From Chlorocebus sabaeus (lineage: Eukaryota > Chordata > Mammalia > Primates > Cercopithecidae), in assembly GCF_047675955.1 (NCBI RefSeq), contig NC_132911.1, forward strand, positions 69,969,133 through 70,033,132: a stretch of DNA of 64,000 nucleotides, read 5' to 3'. Positions within the stretch are counted from its first letter, which is position 1. Every line of letters begins with the position of its first letter. The translations under genes and the position numbers were made by a program. The notes below the pieces were generated by a model. That model was not told where the DNA came from, did no database searches, and saw only the letters and a program-made list of their open reading frames with translations. This document shows, one piece after another, positions 45,886 to 57,817 of the stretch.

Positions 45886-46949
45886 AAACACTCTATGGAA
45901 AATAAATAAAACTAGGATCAAAAAAATTAAAGTTAAAAATAAATACAAGTAAAACCCTCAAGTTTCATTTTTCTATTTCCAGTGGTTCTTCTTGCACAGC
46001 CCACTTGAATTCTGCTCTAAGGTGTCCTAACATTAAAATAAAGACTTTTAAAAATACCACTGATGGGGAGAGGAGGGTGGAAAACCTCTAGAAAATTTGA
46101 AAAACCACACCTCAAATAGAAATGAGCTGAGGCCAACCACAAAAATCCTTAAAGTCGCTTCCAGAAAGGTTTTCTCCAAAAATGAATTTGGAGAATTTTC
46201 ATTGTGAGACAAAGAAAACATTAAACTGAACAATGATGTTTCTACAGATTTCAGGTAATCTGTGTTCTGTTTTTACCTTCAAATTGTCCTCTTTTATGTT
46301 AATATTATTAAAAAATCCCTTTAAATGTTTCCAAGATATATAAATTCTCCTTAAAAACTTAAAAGTTTTAGAAAAGTAATCTAAAATGGGTCTTATTTTC
46401 TATTTTTCTTACTATAACATCACAAAATTAAAAATACTTGATTTAGGGGGAGACTGTGTGGCAACTTCTTTAACCCTGAGAATGCTTCTGTAGTACATTC
46501 AGTTATATGCATAAAAAATTTTCCTCCCATTCCACATTCTTAGGTCTAGAAAAATATTTATCTTGTCACCTTTCTTTATCATATATTAAAAACATGAAGA
46601 GATAACTAGTCATTAATTACTGACAATTAGCTATGCAATATATTAAGATCTTTATCAAACTAATATATTGACGACAAAAAGTTTACAAGTGGGAGATTTA
46701 TAAAATACTAAAAACTTTTACTAATAATGAACTTACCCCTATTATTACATCATTACAGCAACTAAAGACTTACCAGTTAACATTTGGCAGTACAGGTAGG
46801 ACATTAAAAATAAGGCAAAAAAATGGAAAGTTTCCCACAAATATGATAGAATGTTCATTTTCAATAGAAAATAATTCAAAAATTGATATAAAATATACTA
46901 AGTTGACAACAGAAAAACAAGAGCCAACAGAAACAACTTACAGAAGATA
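45886..46949. other. Unrecognised intronic sequence
   Basis: AT-rich. I see no exon or named repeat. Confidence 0.4.
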
Positions 46950-46986
46950 CAGGCATACCTTGCTTTATTGGGCTTTTCAGATACTA

Positions 46987-47023
<37 letters not shown>

Positions 47024-47844
47024 ATGAAGGTCTGTGGCAACTCTGCATCTAGCAAGTCTACCGGCACCATTTTCCCAACTGCATCTGCTCACTTCTTATC
47101 TCTATGTCACATTTTGATAACTGTCACAATATTTCAAACATTTTATTATATTTGTTATGGTGATCTGTGATAGTGATCTTTAATGATACTATTGTAATTG
47201 GGGTGCCATGAAACTTGTCCATATAACACTCAAATTTAATGAGGAATTGCTTCTTACTGATGAGCAAAGAAAGTGGTTTCCTGAGTTGAAATTTACTCCT
47301 GGTGAAGATGCTGTGAACACTGCTGAAATGACAACAAAGAATTCAGGATGTTACATAAACTCGGTTGATAAAGCAGGGTTTGAGAGGACTGACTCCAATT
47401 TTAGAAGAAGTTCTGCCTATGGATAAAACGCTATTAAACACTATCACATGCTACAGAAAAATCTTTTATGAAAGGGAAAGTCCATCAATGCAGCAAATGT
47501 CATTGTTGTCTTATTTTAAGAAATTGCCACAGCCACCCAACCTTCAGCAACTCCCACCCTGATCAGTCAGCAGCCATCAACTGAGGCAAGACCCTCCACC
47601 AGCAGAAAGATTACAGCTTAATGAAGGCTCAGATGACTGTTAGCCTTTTTTAGCAATAAAGTATTTTTAAAGTGTGTACATTGTCTTTCTTAGACATAAT
47701 GCTACTGTACACTTAATAGACTACAGTGCAGTGCAAATATAACTTTTATATGCATGGGGAAACCAAAAGACTCACGTGACTTGCTTTATTATGTTATTAG
47801 CTTTATTGTGATAGTCTGAACCCACAATATCTGAGGTATGCCTA
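46950..47844 (+). mobile_element. Tigger1 (TcMar-Tigger), internally deleted, TA TSD
   Basis: Bounded by the Tigger1 inverted ends caggcatacc and ggtatgccta, each next to a TA (46948-46949 and 47845-47846). The 5' ~260 bp and 3' ~640 bp match Tigger1; the central transposase-coding part is missing. A T30 run (46989-47018) sits where the family has only about six T. Confidence 0.93.
47208..47562 (+). pseudogene. Tigger1 transposase C-terminal remnant
   Basis: Two overlapping frames, 47208-47426 (LLTDEQRKWFPELKFTPGED) and 47365-47562 (SPSMQQMSLLSYFKKLPQPP), together cover the C-terminal tail of the Tigger1 pogo-type transposase. They are joined by a frameshift near 47395-47425. The DDE catalytic domain is absent, so it cannot transpose. 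Confidence 0.85.
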
Positions 47845-47879
47845 TAGACAGAGCAGGTAATTAATAACAAACATATATT

Positions 47880-48215
47880 ACAAGTTTAATATTTAACAAA
47901 TTCCAGAAATGGAAACTAAATATATTGGAAATATAAATTGGCATAATCTTTCTGGAAACAAATTTGACAATATGTTTTGATCTAGTAATTACATTAGGAA
48001 ATGATTTCAAAATTCAAGATTTATGCATAAAAATCATCACAATATTTCTGCACAAAAAATACTTGATTAAAATATTCTAAAATGTTAAGAGTGGTTATCT
48101 CTCAGTGGAAGAATTATGGATGGTCTTTACTTTCTTCTTTGTATTTTTTCATATATTCCATATATTCCATGTATTTTATAACAACCATACATTAACTTTA
48201 GTCCAAAAAAAAATT
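47880..48215 (+). mobile_element. Old L1ME-like 3' end
   Basis: Reads ataaattggcataatctttc, tggaaacaaatttgacaata, gagtggttatctctcagtgg, like the 3' region of L1ME elements. A catatattccatatattcca repeat is near 48150. Confidence 0.65.
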
Positions 48216-48369
48216 CAAGTTACTTTTTAAAGGTTCTTTTAACAAATATCACCCAGTTCTTCTTATAGAAACAAATAATGAATGTTTGCTATTTCTATTC
48301 CAACGGACTGGGCTCCTATTCTAATTCTGGATTTATACCTCCCACTTACCAAGAACATCAGCCTCCACA

Positions 48370-48495
48370 ACAGCACAGCAGAGGAGCTTTAGTTAGAGAC
48401 AGATCTAAGTTTAAATCCTAGAAATACCACTTATAGCTGTGTTACTTTGGGTACCTTACTGTTCTAAACTTCAATGTATTCTTAAATAAGACTTG
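48370..48495 (-). mobile_element. MIR SINE
   Basis: Inverted MIR: gtttaaatcctagaaatacc, acttatagctgtgttacttt, gggtaccttactgttctaaa. Confidence 0.7.
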
Positions 48496-48689
48496 CATAT
48501 ATTATATTTATATATTTAGAGATTAAGATAGTTCCAATATTACAAAGGGCAATTCAGAAAGGGTATAAAGATGAAGGTGGAATCTTGGAGGTGGTAGGTG
48601 GGAAGAATACAATTTGGGATTCATCCAGAGGAAAGTTATGGTGACATATGTTCTGACATGGTAAGCATGAGACTAAATGAGTAAGTTTT

Positions 48690-49290
48690 TCTTCATTCTT
48701 TTGTAAAGAACACTTACTATGTGATATACACTAGGGACAGAGCAGTTAATAGGGTAAATAGGATTCCTGTCTGCTGACCATATATTCAATGGCGGTGAAG
48801 GTAGGGGGTGAGGTGGAGGTGAAGGCCAGGCAGAGACATACAAATCAAATTAGTGAGGTGTGTCATAAATAAAGTGTAACAGGTAACGGGATAGATGGGG
48901 ATGGGAGCTATTTTGAAGGGGATGGCCAATGAAGGCTCCTCTGCAAAGACTGAGCTGATACTTGAATGACATGGAGCTATGGGAAGAGCTTGAGTCTGAG
49001 AAAACAGCCAGGGCAAAGACAAAGACGAGAACAAAGCTGGCATGTTCACAAACAGCAGGGAGACCACTGTGAAAGGAGAAGAGATTGAAGAGGTAGCAGG
49101 AACCAGATCATGTGGGGCCATATCATGAAAAGGAGTTGGAATTGTGTTTTACTGTGATGAGAACATGCTGATGTTTTCAATAGACTGACACAATCTTACT
49201 GCATCTTAAAAATTACTTCAACCAAACAGTGGAGGCAGAATTCTAGTGACAGGAGGCTACTGCAGCCGGCTAAATACGCTTTGAACTAGG
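48690..49290 (-). mobile_element. L2 LINE, antisense
   Basis: Shows ctagggacagagcagttaat, gattcctgtctgctgaccat, agctggcatgttcacaaaca, aaccagatcatgtggggcca: the inverted L2 ORF end and 3'UTR. Confidence 0.75.
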
Positions 49291-49504
49291 TAGGACTGAT
49301 GGCACTGCAGTGGCAGAATAAAACAGAATTCCCATGGAGACTGATTTCAACTCTATCTTTGAAACCAAACACAAAGATATCACTTCGTAAAAACTTTCCA
49401 GGTTCTCCTACCTTCAGGTGCCATCACTTAACTTCATATACCATTCTAGTGAGAACATGTATCAAAATGTATTGTAATTATCTATTTACAAAGCTACTTT
49501 TTCT

Positions 49505-49635
49505 AGTGGGTCAAATTCCAAGAACGAAGGCAGAAACAATGTCTTCTTTATCTCTGTAATGCCTAGCAGAGTGCCTGGCATATAATAAGTGCTCAATAAA
49601 TCTGAATGAAAAAATGAACAAATAAATTTGAAATA
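49505..49635 (+). mobile_element. L2 3' end, sense
   Basis: Reads ggcagaaacaatgtcttctt, atctctgtaatgcctagcag, agtgcctggcatataataag, tgctcaataaatctgaatga, a good L2 terminus. Confidence 0.85.
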
Positions 49636-49647
49636 ATCAAAACCATC

Positions 49648-50083
49648 TGTAATAGTTTCCTAGGGCTGTAACACAGTACCATAAATCAGGTGGTTTAAAA
49701 CAACAGAAATATATTCTCCCATAGTTCTGAAGGCTGAAGGTCCAAAATCAAGGAGTCAGCAGGACCATGCTCCCTTTGAAGGCTTTAGAGGAGAATCGTC
49801 CTTGCCCCTTTCTAGTTTCTGATGTCTCCCAGCAATCCTTGGTGTTCTCGGCTGGTGGCTGCATCACTCCAATCTCTGCCTCCATCTTCACATGATTTTC
49901 TTCCTTGAGTGTATCTGAGTTTCTGGGACTCCAGAGATACCACTCATTGAATTCAGGGCCTGTCCTAATCCCATATATTCTCATCTTAACTACATTTGCA
50001 AAGACTCATACTCCAAATAAGGTCACATTCTGAGATTCCTGGTGAACAAGAATTGTTGATAAATACTATTCAACCCCACTACA
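49648..50083 (-). mobile_element. MLT1 LTR with near-perfect 5-bp TSD
   Basis: Reads tgtaatagtttcctagggct, gtccaaaatcaaggagtcag, gcatcactccaatctctgcc, ccaaataaggtcacattctg and ends ctattcaaccccactaca, the inverted MLT1 consensus. CCATC (49643-49647) and CCATT (50084-50088) flank it. Confidence 0.9.
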
Positions 50084-50189
50084 CCATTAAACACAATGCA
50101 TTGCCTTATAAAGTGGTAATCTGCCCATTCCAAAAGTGTTCCATAAAGCTAAATAGTCAAAATCAGGAACATGCAACAGAAGAGATTTC

Positions 50190-50290
50190 TGTAATGACTG
50201 TGTGTGTCCTTTAACCTCTCTAGTTTCAGCTTACTGATCTATATGTTATGGGAACTTTACAGTACCTTCTAACAGTAATATTCTATGATC
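50190..50290 (-). mobile_element. MIR fragment
   Basis: Reads gtgtgtcctttaacctctct, agtttcagcttactgatcta, then gtaccttctaacagtaatat, an inverted MIR. Confidence 0.55.
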
Positions 50291-50515
50291 TTAAGTCATA
50301 ATTTTTCTTAATAACATTATAGATTTTACAAATATATCAGGCATATAGAGACCCTCAAATATTTTAGTTAATTTAAATGATAGCAGAAAGTTTACTTTCT
50401 TAGCTTTGAAGTAGGTAGAATGTTTTTTGTAAACTATTCACTGTAACACTTACTTTAATTTTCTTCATTTTTCATTAAGAATGCAGCGTATTCCTCCAAA
50501 CATTATAACCCTATA

Positions 50516-50845
50516 TAGTCACGGGCCAAATAACCACATTTTGTTCAATAATGAATAGCATGTATAACAGTAGACCCATAAATTTATAATACTGTATTTT
50601 TACTTTATCTTTTCTATGTTGAAATGCACAAATACTTACCATTGTGTTACAACTTCCTACATATCTAGCACAGTAACATGCGGTACAGGTTTGTAGCCTA
50701 GAAGCAATAGGCTACACCACACAGCCTAGGTGTGTGGTAGGCTCTGCTATCTAGATTTGTGTAAATATGATGTTCACACAACGATGAAATCGCCTAATGA
50801 CGCATTTCTCAGTATGTATCCTCATCGTTAAGAGACACATGACTC
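50516..50845 (-). mobile_element. MER2 (Tigger2-derived MITE) with TA TSD
   Basis: Inverted ends tagtcacggg and cacatgactc, each next to TA (50514-50515 and 50846-50847). The interior (gtgttacaacttcctacat, ggtttgtagcctagaagcaa, taggctacaccacacagcct, cgcctaatgacgcatttctc) matches MER2. Confidence 0.93.
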
Positions 50846-50864
50846 TACTTTCATTTTAACAGAC

Positions 50865-50930
50865 TATACCCTCTGAACACCTACATGCCAGGCATACAGG
50901 GATATGGCAGTGAAAACCCACTTCCAACTC
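50865..50930 (-). mobile_element. L2/MIR 3' scrap
   Basis: Reads aacacctacatgccaggcat, acagggatatggcagtgaaa, an inverted L2 terminus of about 60 bp. Confidence 0.5.
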
Positions 50931-51069
50931 ACATACTTGTAACTTATTTAAACTATTAACTAACTAGACCTCAGTCTCTTCATAATTTAAAAATTCCACT
51001 TATATGATATTCTGACTAACAGACGTTACTTTTTTAATGGGAAGATTTCAAAAAATAGCTTTGTTGATT

Positions 51070-51905
51070 TCTGAAATGGGTATATTTTCATTGTTTAAAA
51101 AAAAATCACGTAAGTACGAAAATGGTAAAAATTATCAGGAATCTCACTACCCAAAGATAGCCACCGTTAACATTATACCGAATAACCTTCCAGATTTGGA
51201 TGTTTTCACACATTGATATATAGTATCTTACATGATTTTATCCAAAAATACAGATGTAGAAAGCTGCATTAAATGGCATGTCTGTTAGATTGACAGGCAT
51301 GCCATTTGGCAACTAGTTTTTTCCCCCAAAATTGTTATGTCTATCTTTCTATGACAAATATGGCTATTTGGCATTATTTTATTGGATACAGAGTTTTCTG
51401 TTGAATTAAAATACCCATAATTTATCCCATCCCCCCCCAGAGAAGCACTGAAATGAATTAAAATATCTATCATTACCAATGTTGCAAATTGTTACCAAAA
51501 ATCTGTATACATATATCTTAGCAAAGGTTTGCAATTGCCCCTTTGGACAAATTCCAGGTCTGCAGAAAGGGCAATATTCTAATTTAAAATTTTCATTTGC
51601 ATAGCTAGACCTTCTGTCCTCTCAAAAGGTTGACTCCAATGATACTCCAACTCCGCATGTAAAATTACTCATTTTCTTATATCCTTCCCAACAGTGGATT
51701 TTGTCAGTCTTCACCAATATGAAGGTACTCTTCTGCCAAAACAAAACAAAGCCAAACCATCTTTTACTTGCATTTCCTTTATTACTAGATAAGCTATATA
51801 TGTTTTGCTACATTTATATTTCTTCTCGGAACTGCTTGAGTCTTTTGCTAATTCTCTACTGAGTAGTCTTATACTCTTGGGGATTTGATTGTATTATCCT
51901 TGTTA
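51070..51905 (-). mobile_element. Old L1M 3' region, antisense
   Basis: Follows the inverted L1 3' part: cactacccaaagatagccac, cgttaacattataccgaata, accttccagatttggatgtt, then ttcttatatccttcccaaca and ttgcatttcctttattacta. Confidence 0.7.
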
Positions 51906-52485
51906 AAAGTAAAGAATCTTTTCATTTTACTTTTTAGAAAAACTTCATTGTTTTTCTTAAAATATATATTCACTATGAAGAATTCACACAAAAAGTAAAA
52001 TTTTAAAAAATTTAAATTACTAAAAACTTCCACTACTCACCATTTCACACATAACACTGCTAGAGAGTGAGCTTGCTGTATGTTATGAATATTAACTTTT
52101 GTTCCCCAAGGTGAAAAAGACTTCATTCATAAGTTAATTTTTAAAGGTGAGTGAGATACGTCTTTCTTTATAAAAGGTTAAGTTGCACATAAATCACATT
52201 TCAACAAATCAAATGCTATCTTCCCAAATGACCTATACTTTTGATAATGACTTTGCTTTACCTCTGATTATATGTTAATTAAAAGTAACTCAGATATTTT
52301 TAGAACTGAGTGTGTTTGTACTCTTAACTTTTTCACATGATTACTGTGCCACAAACTGTTTCAGTGTATTAAAGAAGATATGACACCCAAATAACGTCCA
52401 TTAAAGAAAGACGGCAACTAAAACAACTCCTACAGCTCAATCCTTTTATAAGGAAGCAGGGAATATAGCGAGAAAAGTAACAGAT
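51906..52485. other. Unrecognised intronic sequence
   Basis: AT-rich; no exon or named repeat. Confidence 0.4.
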
Positions 52486-52489
52486 TAAA

Positions 52490-52625
52490 AGTTGGAAGAA
52501 CTAAATTGAAAGCCCTAACTTCTCCACTCTCTTACTGTGTGATCTGGGGCAAATCACTTCATCTTCTGAGCCTCAGCCGCTAAATTTCTGAAATGTTGAG
52601 AACGGAATTATTTATAAAGTCCCTT
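52490..52625 (-). mobile_element. MIR SINE
   Basis: Inverted MIR: cactctcttactgtgtgatc, tggggcaaatcacttcatct, tctgagcctcagccgctaaa. Confidence 0.85.
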
Positions 52626-53339
52626 TTAAGCACTGACATTCTGATTCCATAGAGTGCTGAAGTATGGAAACCCAGAACTAGTAGCAATCAAAACCCTAGA
52701 AAAAAAATAACAGATGTATAAGGTATTATTTCTGAATAGCTATGGAGAGCAGTAAAATACAGCAACAAGGTAGCAACAAGTAACAAAGAGAATACAGTAA
52801 ACCAGCAGTCTACAAATTGGGTCATGCATACCCCTGGAAGTGTACGAGCATGGAGAGTTTCAAGAGAACTGATGATTATATTCTCAATTTCCATCTGTAC
52901 AGTTTTCTAGAACCATTCTGCTGACACAGCAAGTCTGTTTTCCTTTACTTCCACTTCCTCTTTCCCTTTACCTCTTTCCCCTCTGCCACTTCATAAAAGA
53001 AAACTGTAACTCTCACACTTTCTGAAACTTGCTGTGGAGTACTGTCTTTGGGCTAAAAACATCCAGGTGGCCAAAACGGCATTTCAATATATTCATGTTG
53101 AGAAAGTTAATTACTCTAAAAACACTGACACCTTTTTTTTTTCTTTTTTTTTTTTTTTTAACATTTATTTTAAGTTCAGGGTTCTTTTTCAAATCAAGGT
53201 GTCACCACTTCCATGAAAATGAAAGGAGAATCAAACCCAGTTGCTACCTGATATAAGTATTAAAAATAATTTGATTATGGATTATTTCGTTTTATGCATA
53301 CAACCTAGAAGAATGGGTGATACTACTAATACAAAGCAA
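52626..53339. other. Unrecognised sequence with a poly-T tract
   Basis: Contains T10-C-T15 at about 53132-53159 followed by aacatttattttaagttcag, which resembles the inverted 3' tip of an L1 (a few dozen bases). Otherwise nothing named. Confidence 0.4.
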
Positions 53340-53943
53340 TATAAAGCACTTTTTAATAACCATCTACTAAATTCATAAGTGAGGTTTCTCAATACTTTCA
53401 AATATTAAAGTAAAAAAGGAACAGAATCAAGCAGAACCCCATCTTTTCTAATAATATTTATAAATGGATAAACTAATTGAAATAAATCAGCCCCATCTAT
53501 CCCACTGAAAACGCATTTCTGACAAAATTTTACTTTAATACTTATTAAAATTTGTAATTAACATGTGTTGTTTTGATTGTCTACTGGCTATGACTGAAGT
53601 GATAACTCAGTCCAAAATAAATTTGACACAGAGCATTATGGACATACACAATTTTCCTATTTTTGTATTATAACTGTCCATAGAACTCAAAACTGAGGGA
53701 CCATTAAAATAAAGCACTTTTTATTCCCCTCTACTAAATTCATGAATGAATTTCCTTTTGTTGCAGAAAAATATCACATAACGGATAAAAATGCTTTCTA
53801 GCATAAAAGAATATATTAGGATAATATGTAAAGAAAGTAAAACAAAAATGAGAGAAAATACAACATGATTTTTGATAAAAATGCTTTCCAGCATAAAAGT
53901 ATACATTAGGATAATAGGTAGAGAAAGTAAAACAAAAATAGAG
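53340..53943. repeat. Local direct duplications
   Basis: Two layers. ataaagcactttttaataac then ctactaaattcataagtgag at 53341-53384 resembles ataaagcactttttattccc then ctactaaattcatgaatgaa at 53709-53750. A 70-bp unit starting gataaaaatgcttt at 53784 is repeated at 53874 (period 90). Confidence 0.85.
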
Positions 53944-54929
53944 TTCAAAGAGAAAAAAAGACTATAAAAAATTCTGTTAAAATTAAGTCTGTTCATATAT
54001 TTTTTAATGAATTGTTAAAAATCCCCTCATACACATTTAAAATTGTGATTTGAACACCAGCACTAGAAATTACATCATTTACAGATATTAAAACTCAGAT
54101 GAAAAACTCAAGATGTGGGAGAAGGTACATAGTTCTTTGTTTTTCCAGTTCTTTGAAGGCATATGTGAGCAAAATGTTTGAAAATCCTTGTACTAAAGGT
54201 CAGAATATATCATTAGTGCTAGTCTTCCTACTGGACATCTTCACCTGGACATTCAGACACTTGAACTCTACATATTCAAAGTAAACTTATGAACTCCCCT
54301 CTACAAATACACACATTTGTTTTTGAAAGAATAAAAGAAAAACAAACCTGCCTCTTCTTCCTATTTGCAATTTTGTTACTAGCTTCATCATCTACCTGGT
54401 CTTTCCAAATTAAAAAAGTAGGAATACTTTTTACCTCCCAAAGCAAATCAGTTCCTAGGACCTAACTTCTAAGTTTCTCTCTCTTCCTTCCACCAGTGAG
54501 TGCCATTGTTAAAGATCTCTTCACCAACTGTCATCAAATAGCTCTTCTTCAAAACAGTAACTACATTTAATTTTACCTCCCAGGATCTCCCATGGAAAGT
54601 AAAACTACTTTACAATATTGAGAGCTATGCAAGTGTACCTGTCACGTCATGCATATATATGACTTACCAAAAAAAAAAAAAAAAAAAAAAAAACACAGAA
54701 TCATGAAGGTGGAAGAATCAGTCACTCCCTTCAGATTATCCTTATCTAAATATCTTTCGAGCTGCTGTCTCAACAGTCACTGGTAGAAAATTTATAATCT
54801 CAGAGCTGCCTACCCTGTATGAACAGCTTTGCCAAAGATCTGGGTCCAAATACAACTCACTTGACTTATTAGTCCTAAATTAATTTGGTTAAAGAAGAGA
54901 TTTACGTTAACACAAGAATATCAATAAAA
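53944..54929. other. Unrecognised sequence with an A25 run
   Basis: A25 at 54669-54693 has no recognisable retroelement or processed pseudogene to its left. No exon seen. Confidence 0.45.
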
Positions 54930-55551
54930 TTACATACAATTATAAAGAAGTTAAAAATTACTTACAATTTCACCACCCAGAGATAGCTTCAGTTAGCATT
55001 CTGGGATACATCTAGCTTTTTAAAATTTTTTGGCAAGCATGCATGGTATATAGATATATATGTATTTTGTGATTTATTTTTTAAAACATAATTAAGATAA
55101 TCTGTAGATACTCTGGGTTTTTCCTTCACTTAATTATGTTGCTAGCATTTCTTCCATGCAATTAAAGATTCTTCAAATTCTTCAAATCATTTTAGTGGGT
55201 ACACAATATAGAAATAATACTAGAATCCATTGAGCCATTTGTAAACTACATTTTTATATATCATTTAAATTCTTTAAGGCATTTAAGTGCCGACATAATA
55301 CAGAAATAATGAAAAATACTATACTACATAATACTATAATCTATTTAATCATTTGTAAATTATGTTTCCAGTTTTTCACAGTGATAATGGGATGAATAAA
55401 CTTGAAGATTAACCTTTATCTACATTTTTAGTCATGTCCTCAGAATAGATTCCCAAAAGCAAATTATCATGCAAAAATACTAATTTAAGTATTAATTTTT
55501 AAAATCTTACTAATATTGTGTATGTGTAACCTTCAAGCTATAAACTCACTT
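54930..55551 (-). mobile_element. Old L1M 3' region, antisense, left of AluJ
   Basis: Reads atttcaccacccagagatag, cttcagttagcattctggga, catttcttccatgcaattaa, ttaatcatttgtaaattatg: an inverted L1M 3' region with a partial internal re-match around 55190-55380. Confidence 0.7.
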
Positions 55552-55805
55552 TAGCTGCAGTGTAGTGTAGCGTGATCATAACTCACTGCAGCCATGACCT
55601 CCTGGCCTCAAGAGATCCTCCCACCTCAGCCTCCAGCTTAGCTGGGACTACAAGCACGTGTCACCATGCCTGGCTAATTTTTTAATTTTTTTTTTTTAGA
55701 GACAGGATCTCTCTGTGTTGCCTAGGCTGGTCTCAAATTCAAGCAACCCTCCCACCTAAGCCTCACAAGTGTTGGGATTATAGGCATAAACCACCATGCC
55801 CAGCC
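55552..55805 (-). mobile_element. AluJ, 3'-truncated, inside L1M
   Basis: Reverse Alu: gatcataactcactgcagcc, atgacctcctggcctcaaga, gatcctcccacctcagcctc, ending accaccatgcccagcc. L1M continues on its right side. Confidence 0.9.
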
Positions 55806-55900
55806 AGTATCACATTTTTTAGTATGCATTTCTTTCATTACTAGTATGGTTAAACACAAGATCTCCTTATTTCCCGACTGTTCCTAGCTATTGGTACTTA
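55806..55900 (-). mobile_element. Old L1M 3' region, right of AluJ
   Basis: Reads agtatgcatttctttcatta, ctagtatggttaaacacaag, atctccttatttcccgactg, continuing the interrupted L1M. Confidence 0.65.
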
Positions 55901-55949
55901 TTTTACCCTCTGAAGTAACGTCCTTTTCCCATGTGGCAAAAGGAAGTAG

Positions 55950-56060
55950 AAGAGAGTACACAGGCTTTAGAATCAGCATGAACTAGAGTTTAACCCATTT
56001 TCACTACTTAATTGTGTTACCTTGGACAAATGACAGCTTTAAACTTATATCTTCTCCAAT
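55950..56060 (-). mobile_element. MIR fragment
   Basis: Reads gctttagaatcagcatgaac, tagagtttaacccattttca, aattgtgttaccttggacaa, an inverted MIR. Confidence 0.75.
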
Positions 56061-56545
56061 TAGAGACCATTAACACAAAGTAGGAACAGTGCACAGCAAT
56101 CAAGAACACACAACCAATCAAAATCTATAACATATTAACCCTCTTCTTCCTTTTATTCACATGGCAGTCCTTTAAATCCTGGAAGACAGCAATACTCTGT
56201 CACCTCTCACCAGCTCTCCATCTCCATCCATATCCCTGCTGGCTAAAATCTGAGACTTTTTTCCTCCAGAGAAATGGTTTCAAATCACCTTACCAACCTG
56301 CTCATTATCTTCAGTGATCAATTTAGCTGAGTTACAGCCTCCTAGAACATGGCATTTAGAACAAAATAATCCAGATATGATTTGAAAAGAGCAGAATGAA
56401 AGTTATTTCTTCAAATAACTAGTCAAATTTGTTTTCCTTATCCACATCCATAAGACAACAAAATTTTTAATTTGTAGACTCAAAATTCTAACTGTGGTCC
56501 ACTCATCTGCCCTGATTAGGCAGGCCAGATTAAAAGTGAAGGTCT
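56061..56545. other. Unrecognised intronic sequence
   Basis: No exon or repeat named. Confidence 0.4.
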
Positions 56546-56686
56546 TGGAGCACAACAGGCCCTTCTCGAAGTTCATATAATACCTTGAGCAACTTAATGT
56601 CTGGAAACTCAGTTTATTCTTTGGTAAAAATGGGAGTAACCCTACTTATCTCATAGAGTTTTTGTAAAGATCAAAAACACCAACTG
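56546..56686 (-). mobile_element. MIR fragment, abutting an Alu
   Basis: Reads ctggaaactcagtttattct, ttggtaaaaatgggagtaac, cctacttatctcatagagtt, the inverted MIR tail, cut by the Alu at 56687. Confidence 0.65.
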
Positions 56687-56983
56687 GGCCAGGCACGGTG
56701 GCTCATGCTTGTAATCCCAGCACTTTGGGAGTCCAAGGTGGGCGGATCACTCGAGTCCTGGAGTTCCAGACCAGCCTGGGCAACATGGCAAAACCCCATC
56801 TCTACAAAAACTAGAAAAATTAGCCAGGCGTGGTGGGGCATGCCTGTAGTCCCAGTTACTCAGGAGGGTCATTTAAGGCAGGGATGCAGAGGTTGCAATG
56901 AGCCGAGATACTGCCATTGCACTCTAGCCTGGGAGACAGAACAAGACCCTGTCTCAAAACAAAAACAAAACAAAACAAAAAAA
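56687..56983 (+). mobile_element. Alu (J/S-type) with right-arm deletion
   Basis: From ggccaggcacggtggctcat to an A/C-rich tail (caaaacaaaac). About 20 bp are missing in the right arm at ctcaggagggtcatttaagg. acaccaa occurs on both sides. Confidence 0.93.
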
Positions 56984-57042
56984 TACTACACCAATTAAAA
57001 GTATCTGCCATATAGGAGTTACTCCAAAAACAGAAACAAGTA

Positions 57043-57815
57043 CAGTTAACAATTCAACATGAGTTTGAACTGCGAAGGTCCACTTACAAGCAGATTTTTT
57101 TCAATAAATATACTAAGAAATTTTGTGAATATTTATGAAAATTTAAAAAAACTTGCAAAGCATCACCCCTGAGACAGACCAATCCCTCCTCTTCCTCCTC
57201 AGCCTACTCAACATGAACATGATGTGGTTCATGAAGACCTTTACGATGATCCACCTCCAGTTAACAAATAGTAAACTCTTACTTCTGATATTCTTAATTA
57301 TATTTTCTTTTCTCTAGCTTACTTTATTGTAAGACAGAATATAATACATATACAAAACTTGTGTTAATCACCTGTGTATGTTACCAGTAAGGCTTCTCAC
57401 CAAGAGTAGGCTATTAGTAGTTAAGTTTTTAAGAAGTCAAAAGTTATATTTGGGCCGGGCACGGTGGCTCAAGCCTGTAATCCCAGCACTTTGGGAGGCC
57501 GAGACGGGAAGATCACGAGGTTAGGAGATCGAGACCATCCTGGCTAACACGGTGAAACCCCGTCTCCACTAAAAAATACAAAAAACTAGCCGGGAGAGGT
57601 GGCGGGCGTCTGTGGTCCCAGCTACTCAGGAGGCTGAGGCAGGAGAATGGTGTAAACCCGGGAGGCGGAGCTTGCAGTGAGTTGAGATCCGGCCACTGCA
57701 CTCCAGCCTGGGTGACAGAGCGAGACTCCGTCTCAAAAAAAAAAAAAATTAAAAGTTATATGTGAATTTTTGACTGCACAGGGAGTTGGATCCTGCATTG
57801 TTCAAGGGTCTGCTG
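57043..57815 (+). mobile_element. Tigger (TcMar) element, TA TSD, split by AluYR
   Basis: Ends cagttaacaattcaac and cattgttcaagggtctgctg are the inverted Tigger termini. TA lies on each side (57041-57042, 57816-57817). The interior (tttgaactgcgaaggtccac, ctagcttactttattgtaag, taggctattagtagttaagt) matches a nonautonomous Tigger3-like element. The Alu at 57453 interrupts it. Confidence 0.85.
57453..57748 (+). mobile_element. AluYR (Old World monkey Alu) nested in Tigger, 11-bp TSD
   Basis: Shares the monkey-lineage bases of the copy at 43264 (ggctcaagcctgtaatc, ccgagacggg, aaaaaactagccggg, gtgtaaacccg, gttgagatccgg). AAAAGTTATAT occurs at 57439-57449 and 57751-57761. Confidence 0.93.
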
Positions 57816-57817
57816 TA

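Noticed and set aside
54669..54693. A25 run suggesting a processed pseudogene or young retroelement tail
   Set aside because: No retroelement or mRNA-like sequence, target duplication or poly(A) signal is recognisable immediately to its left.
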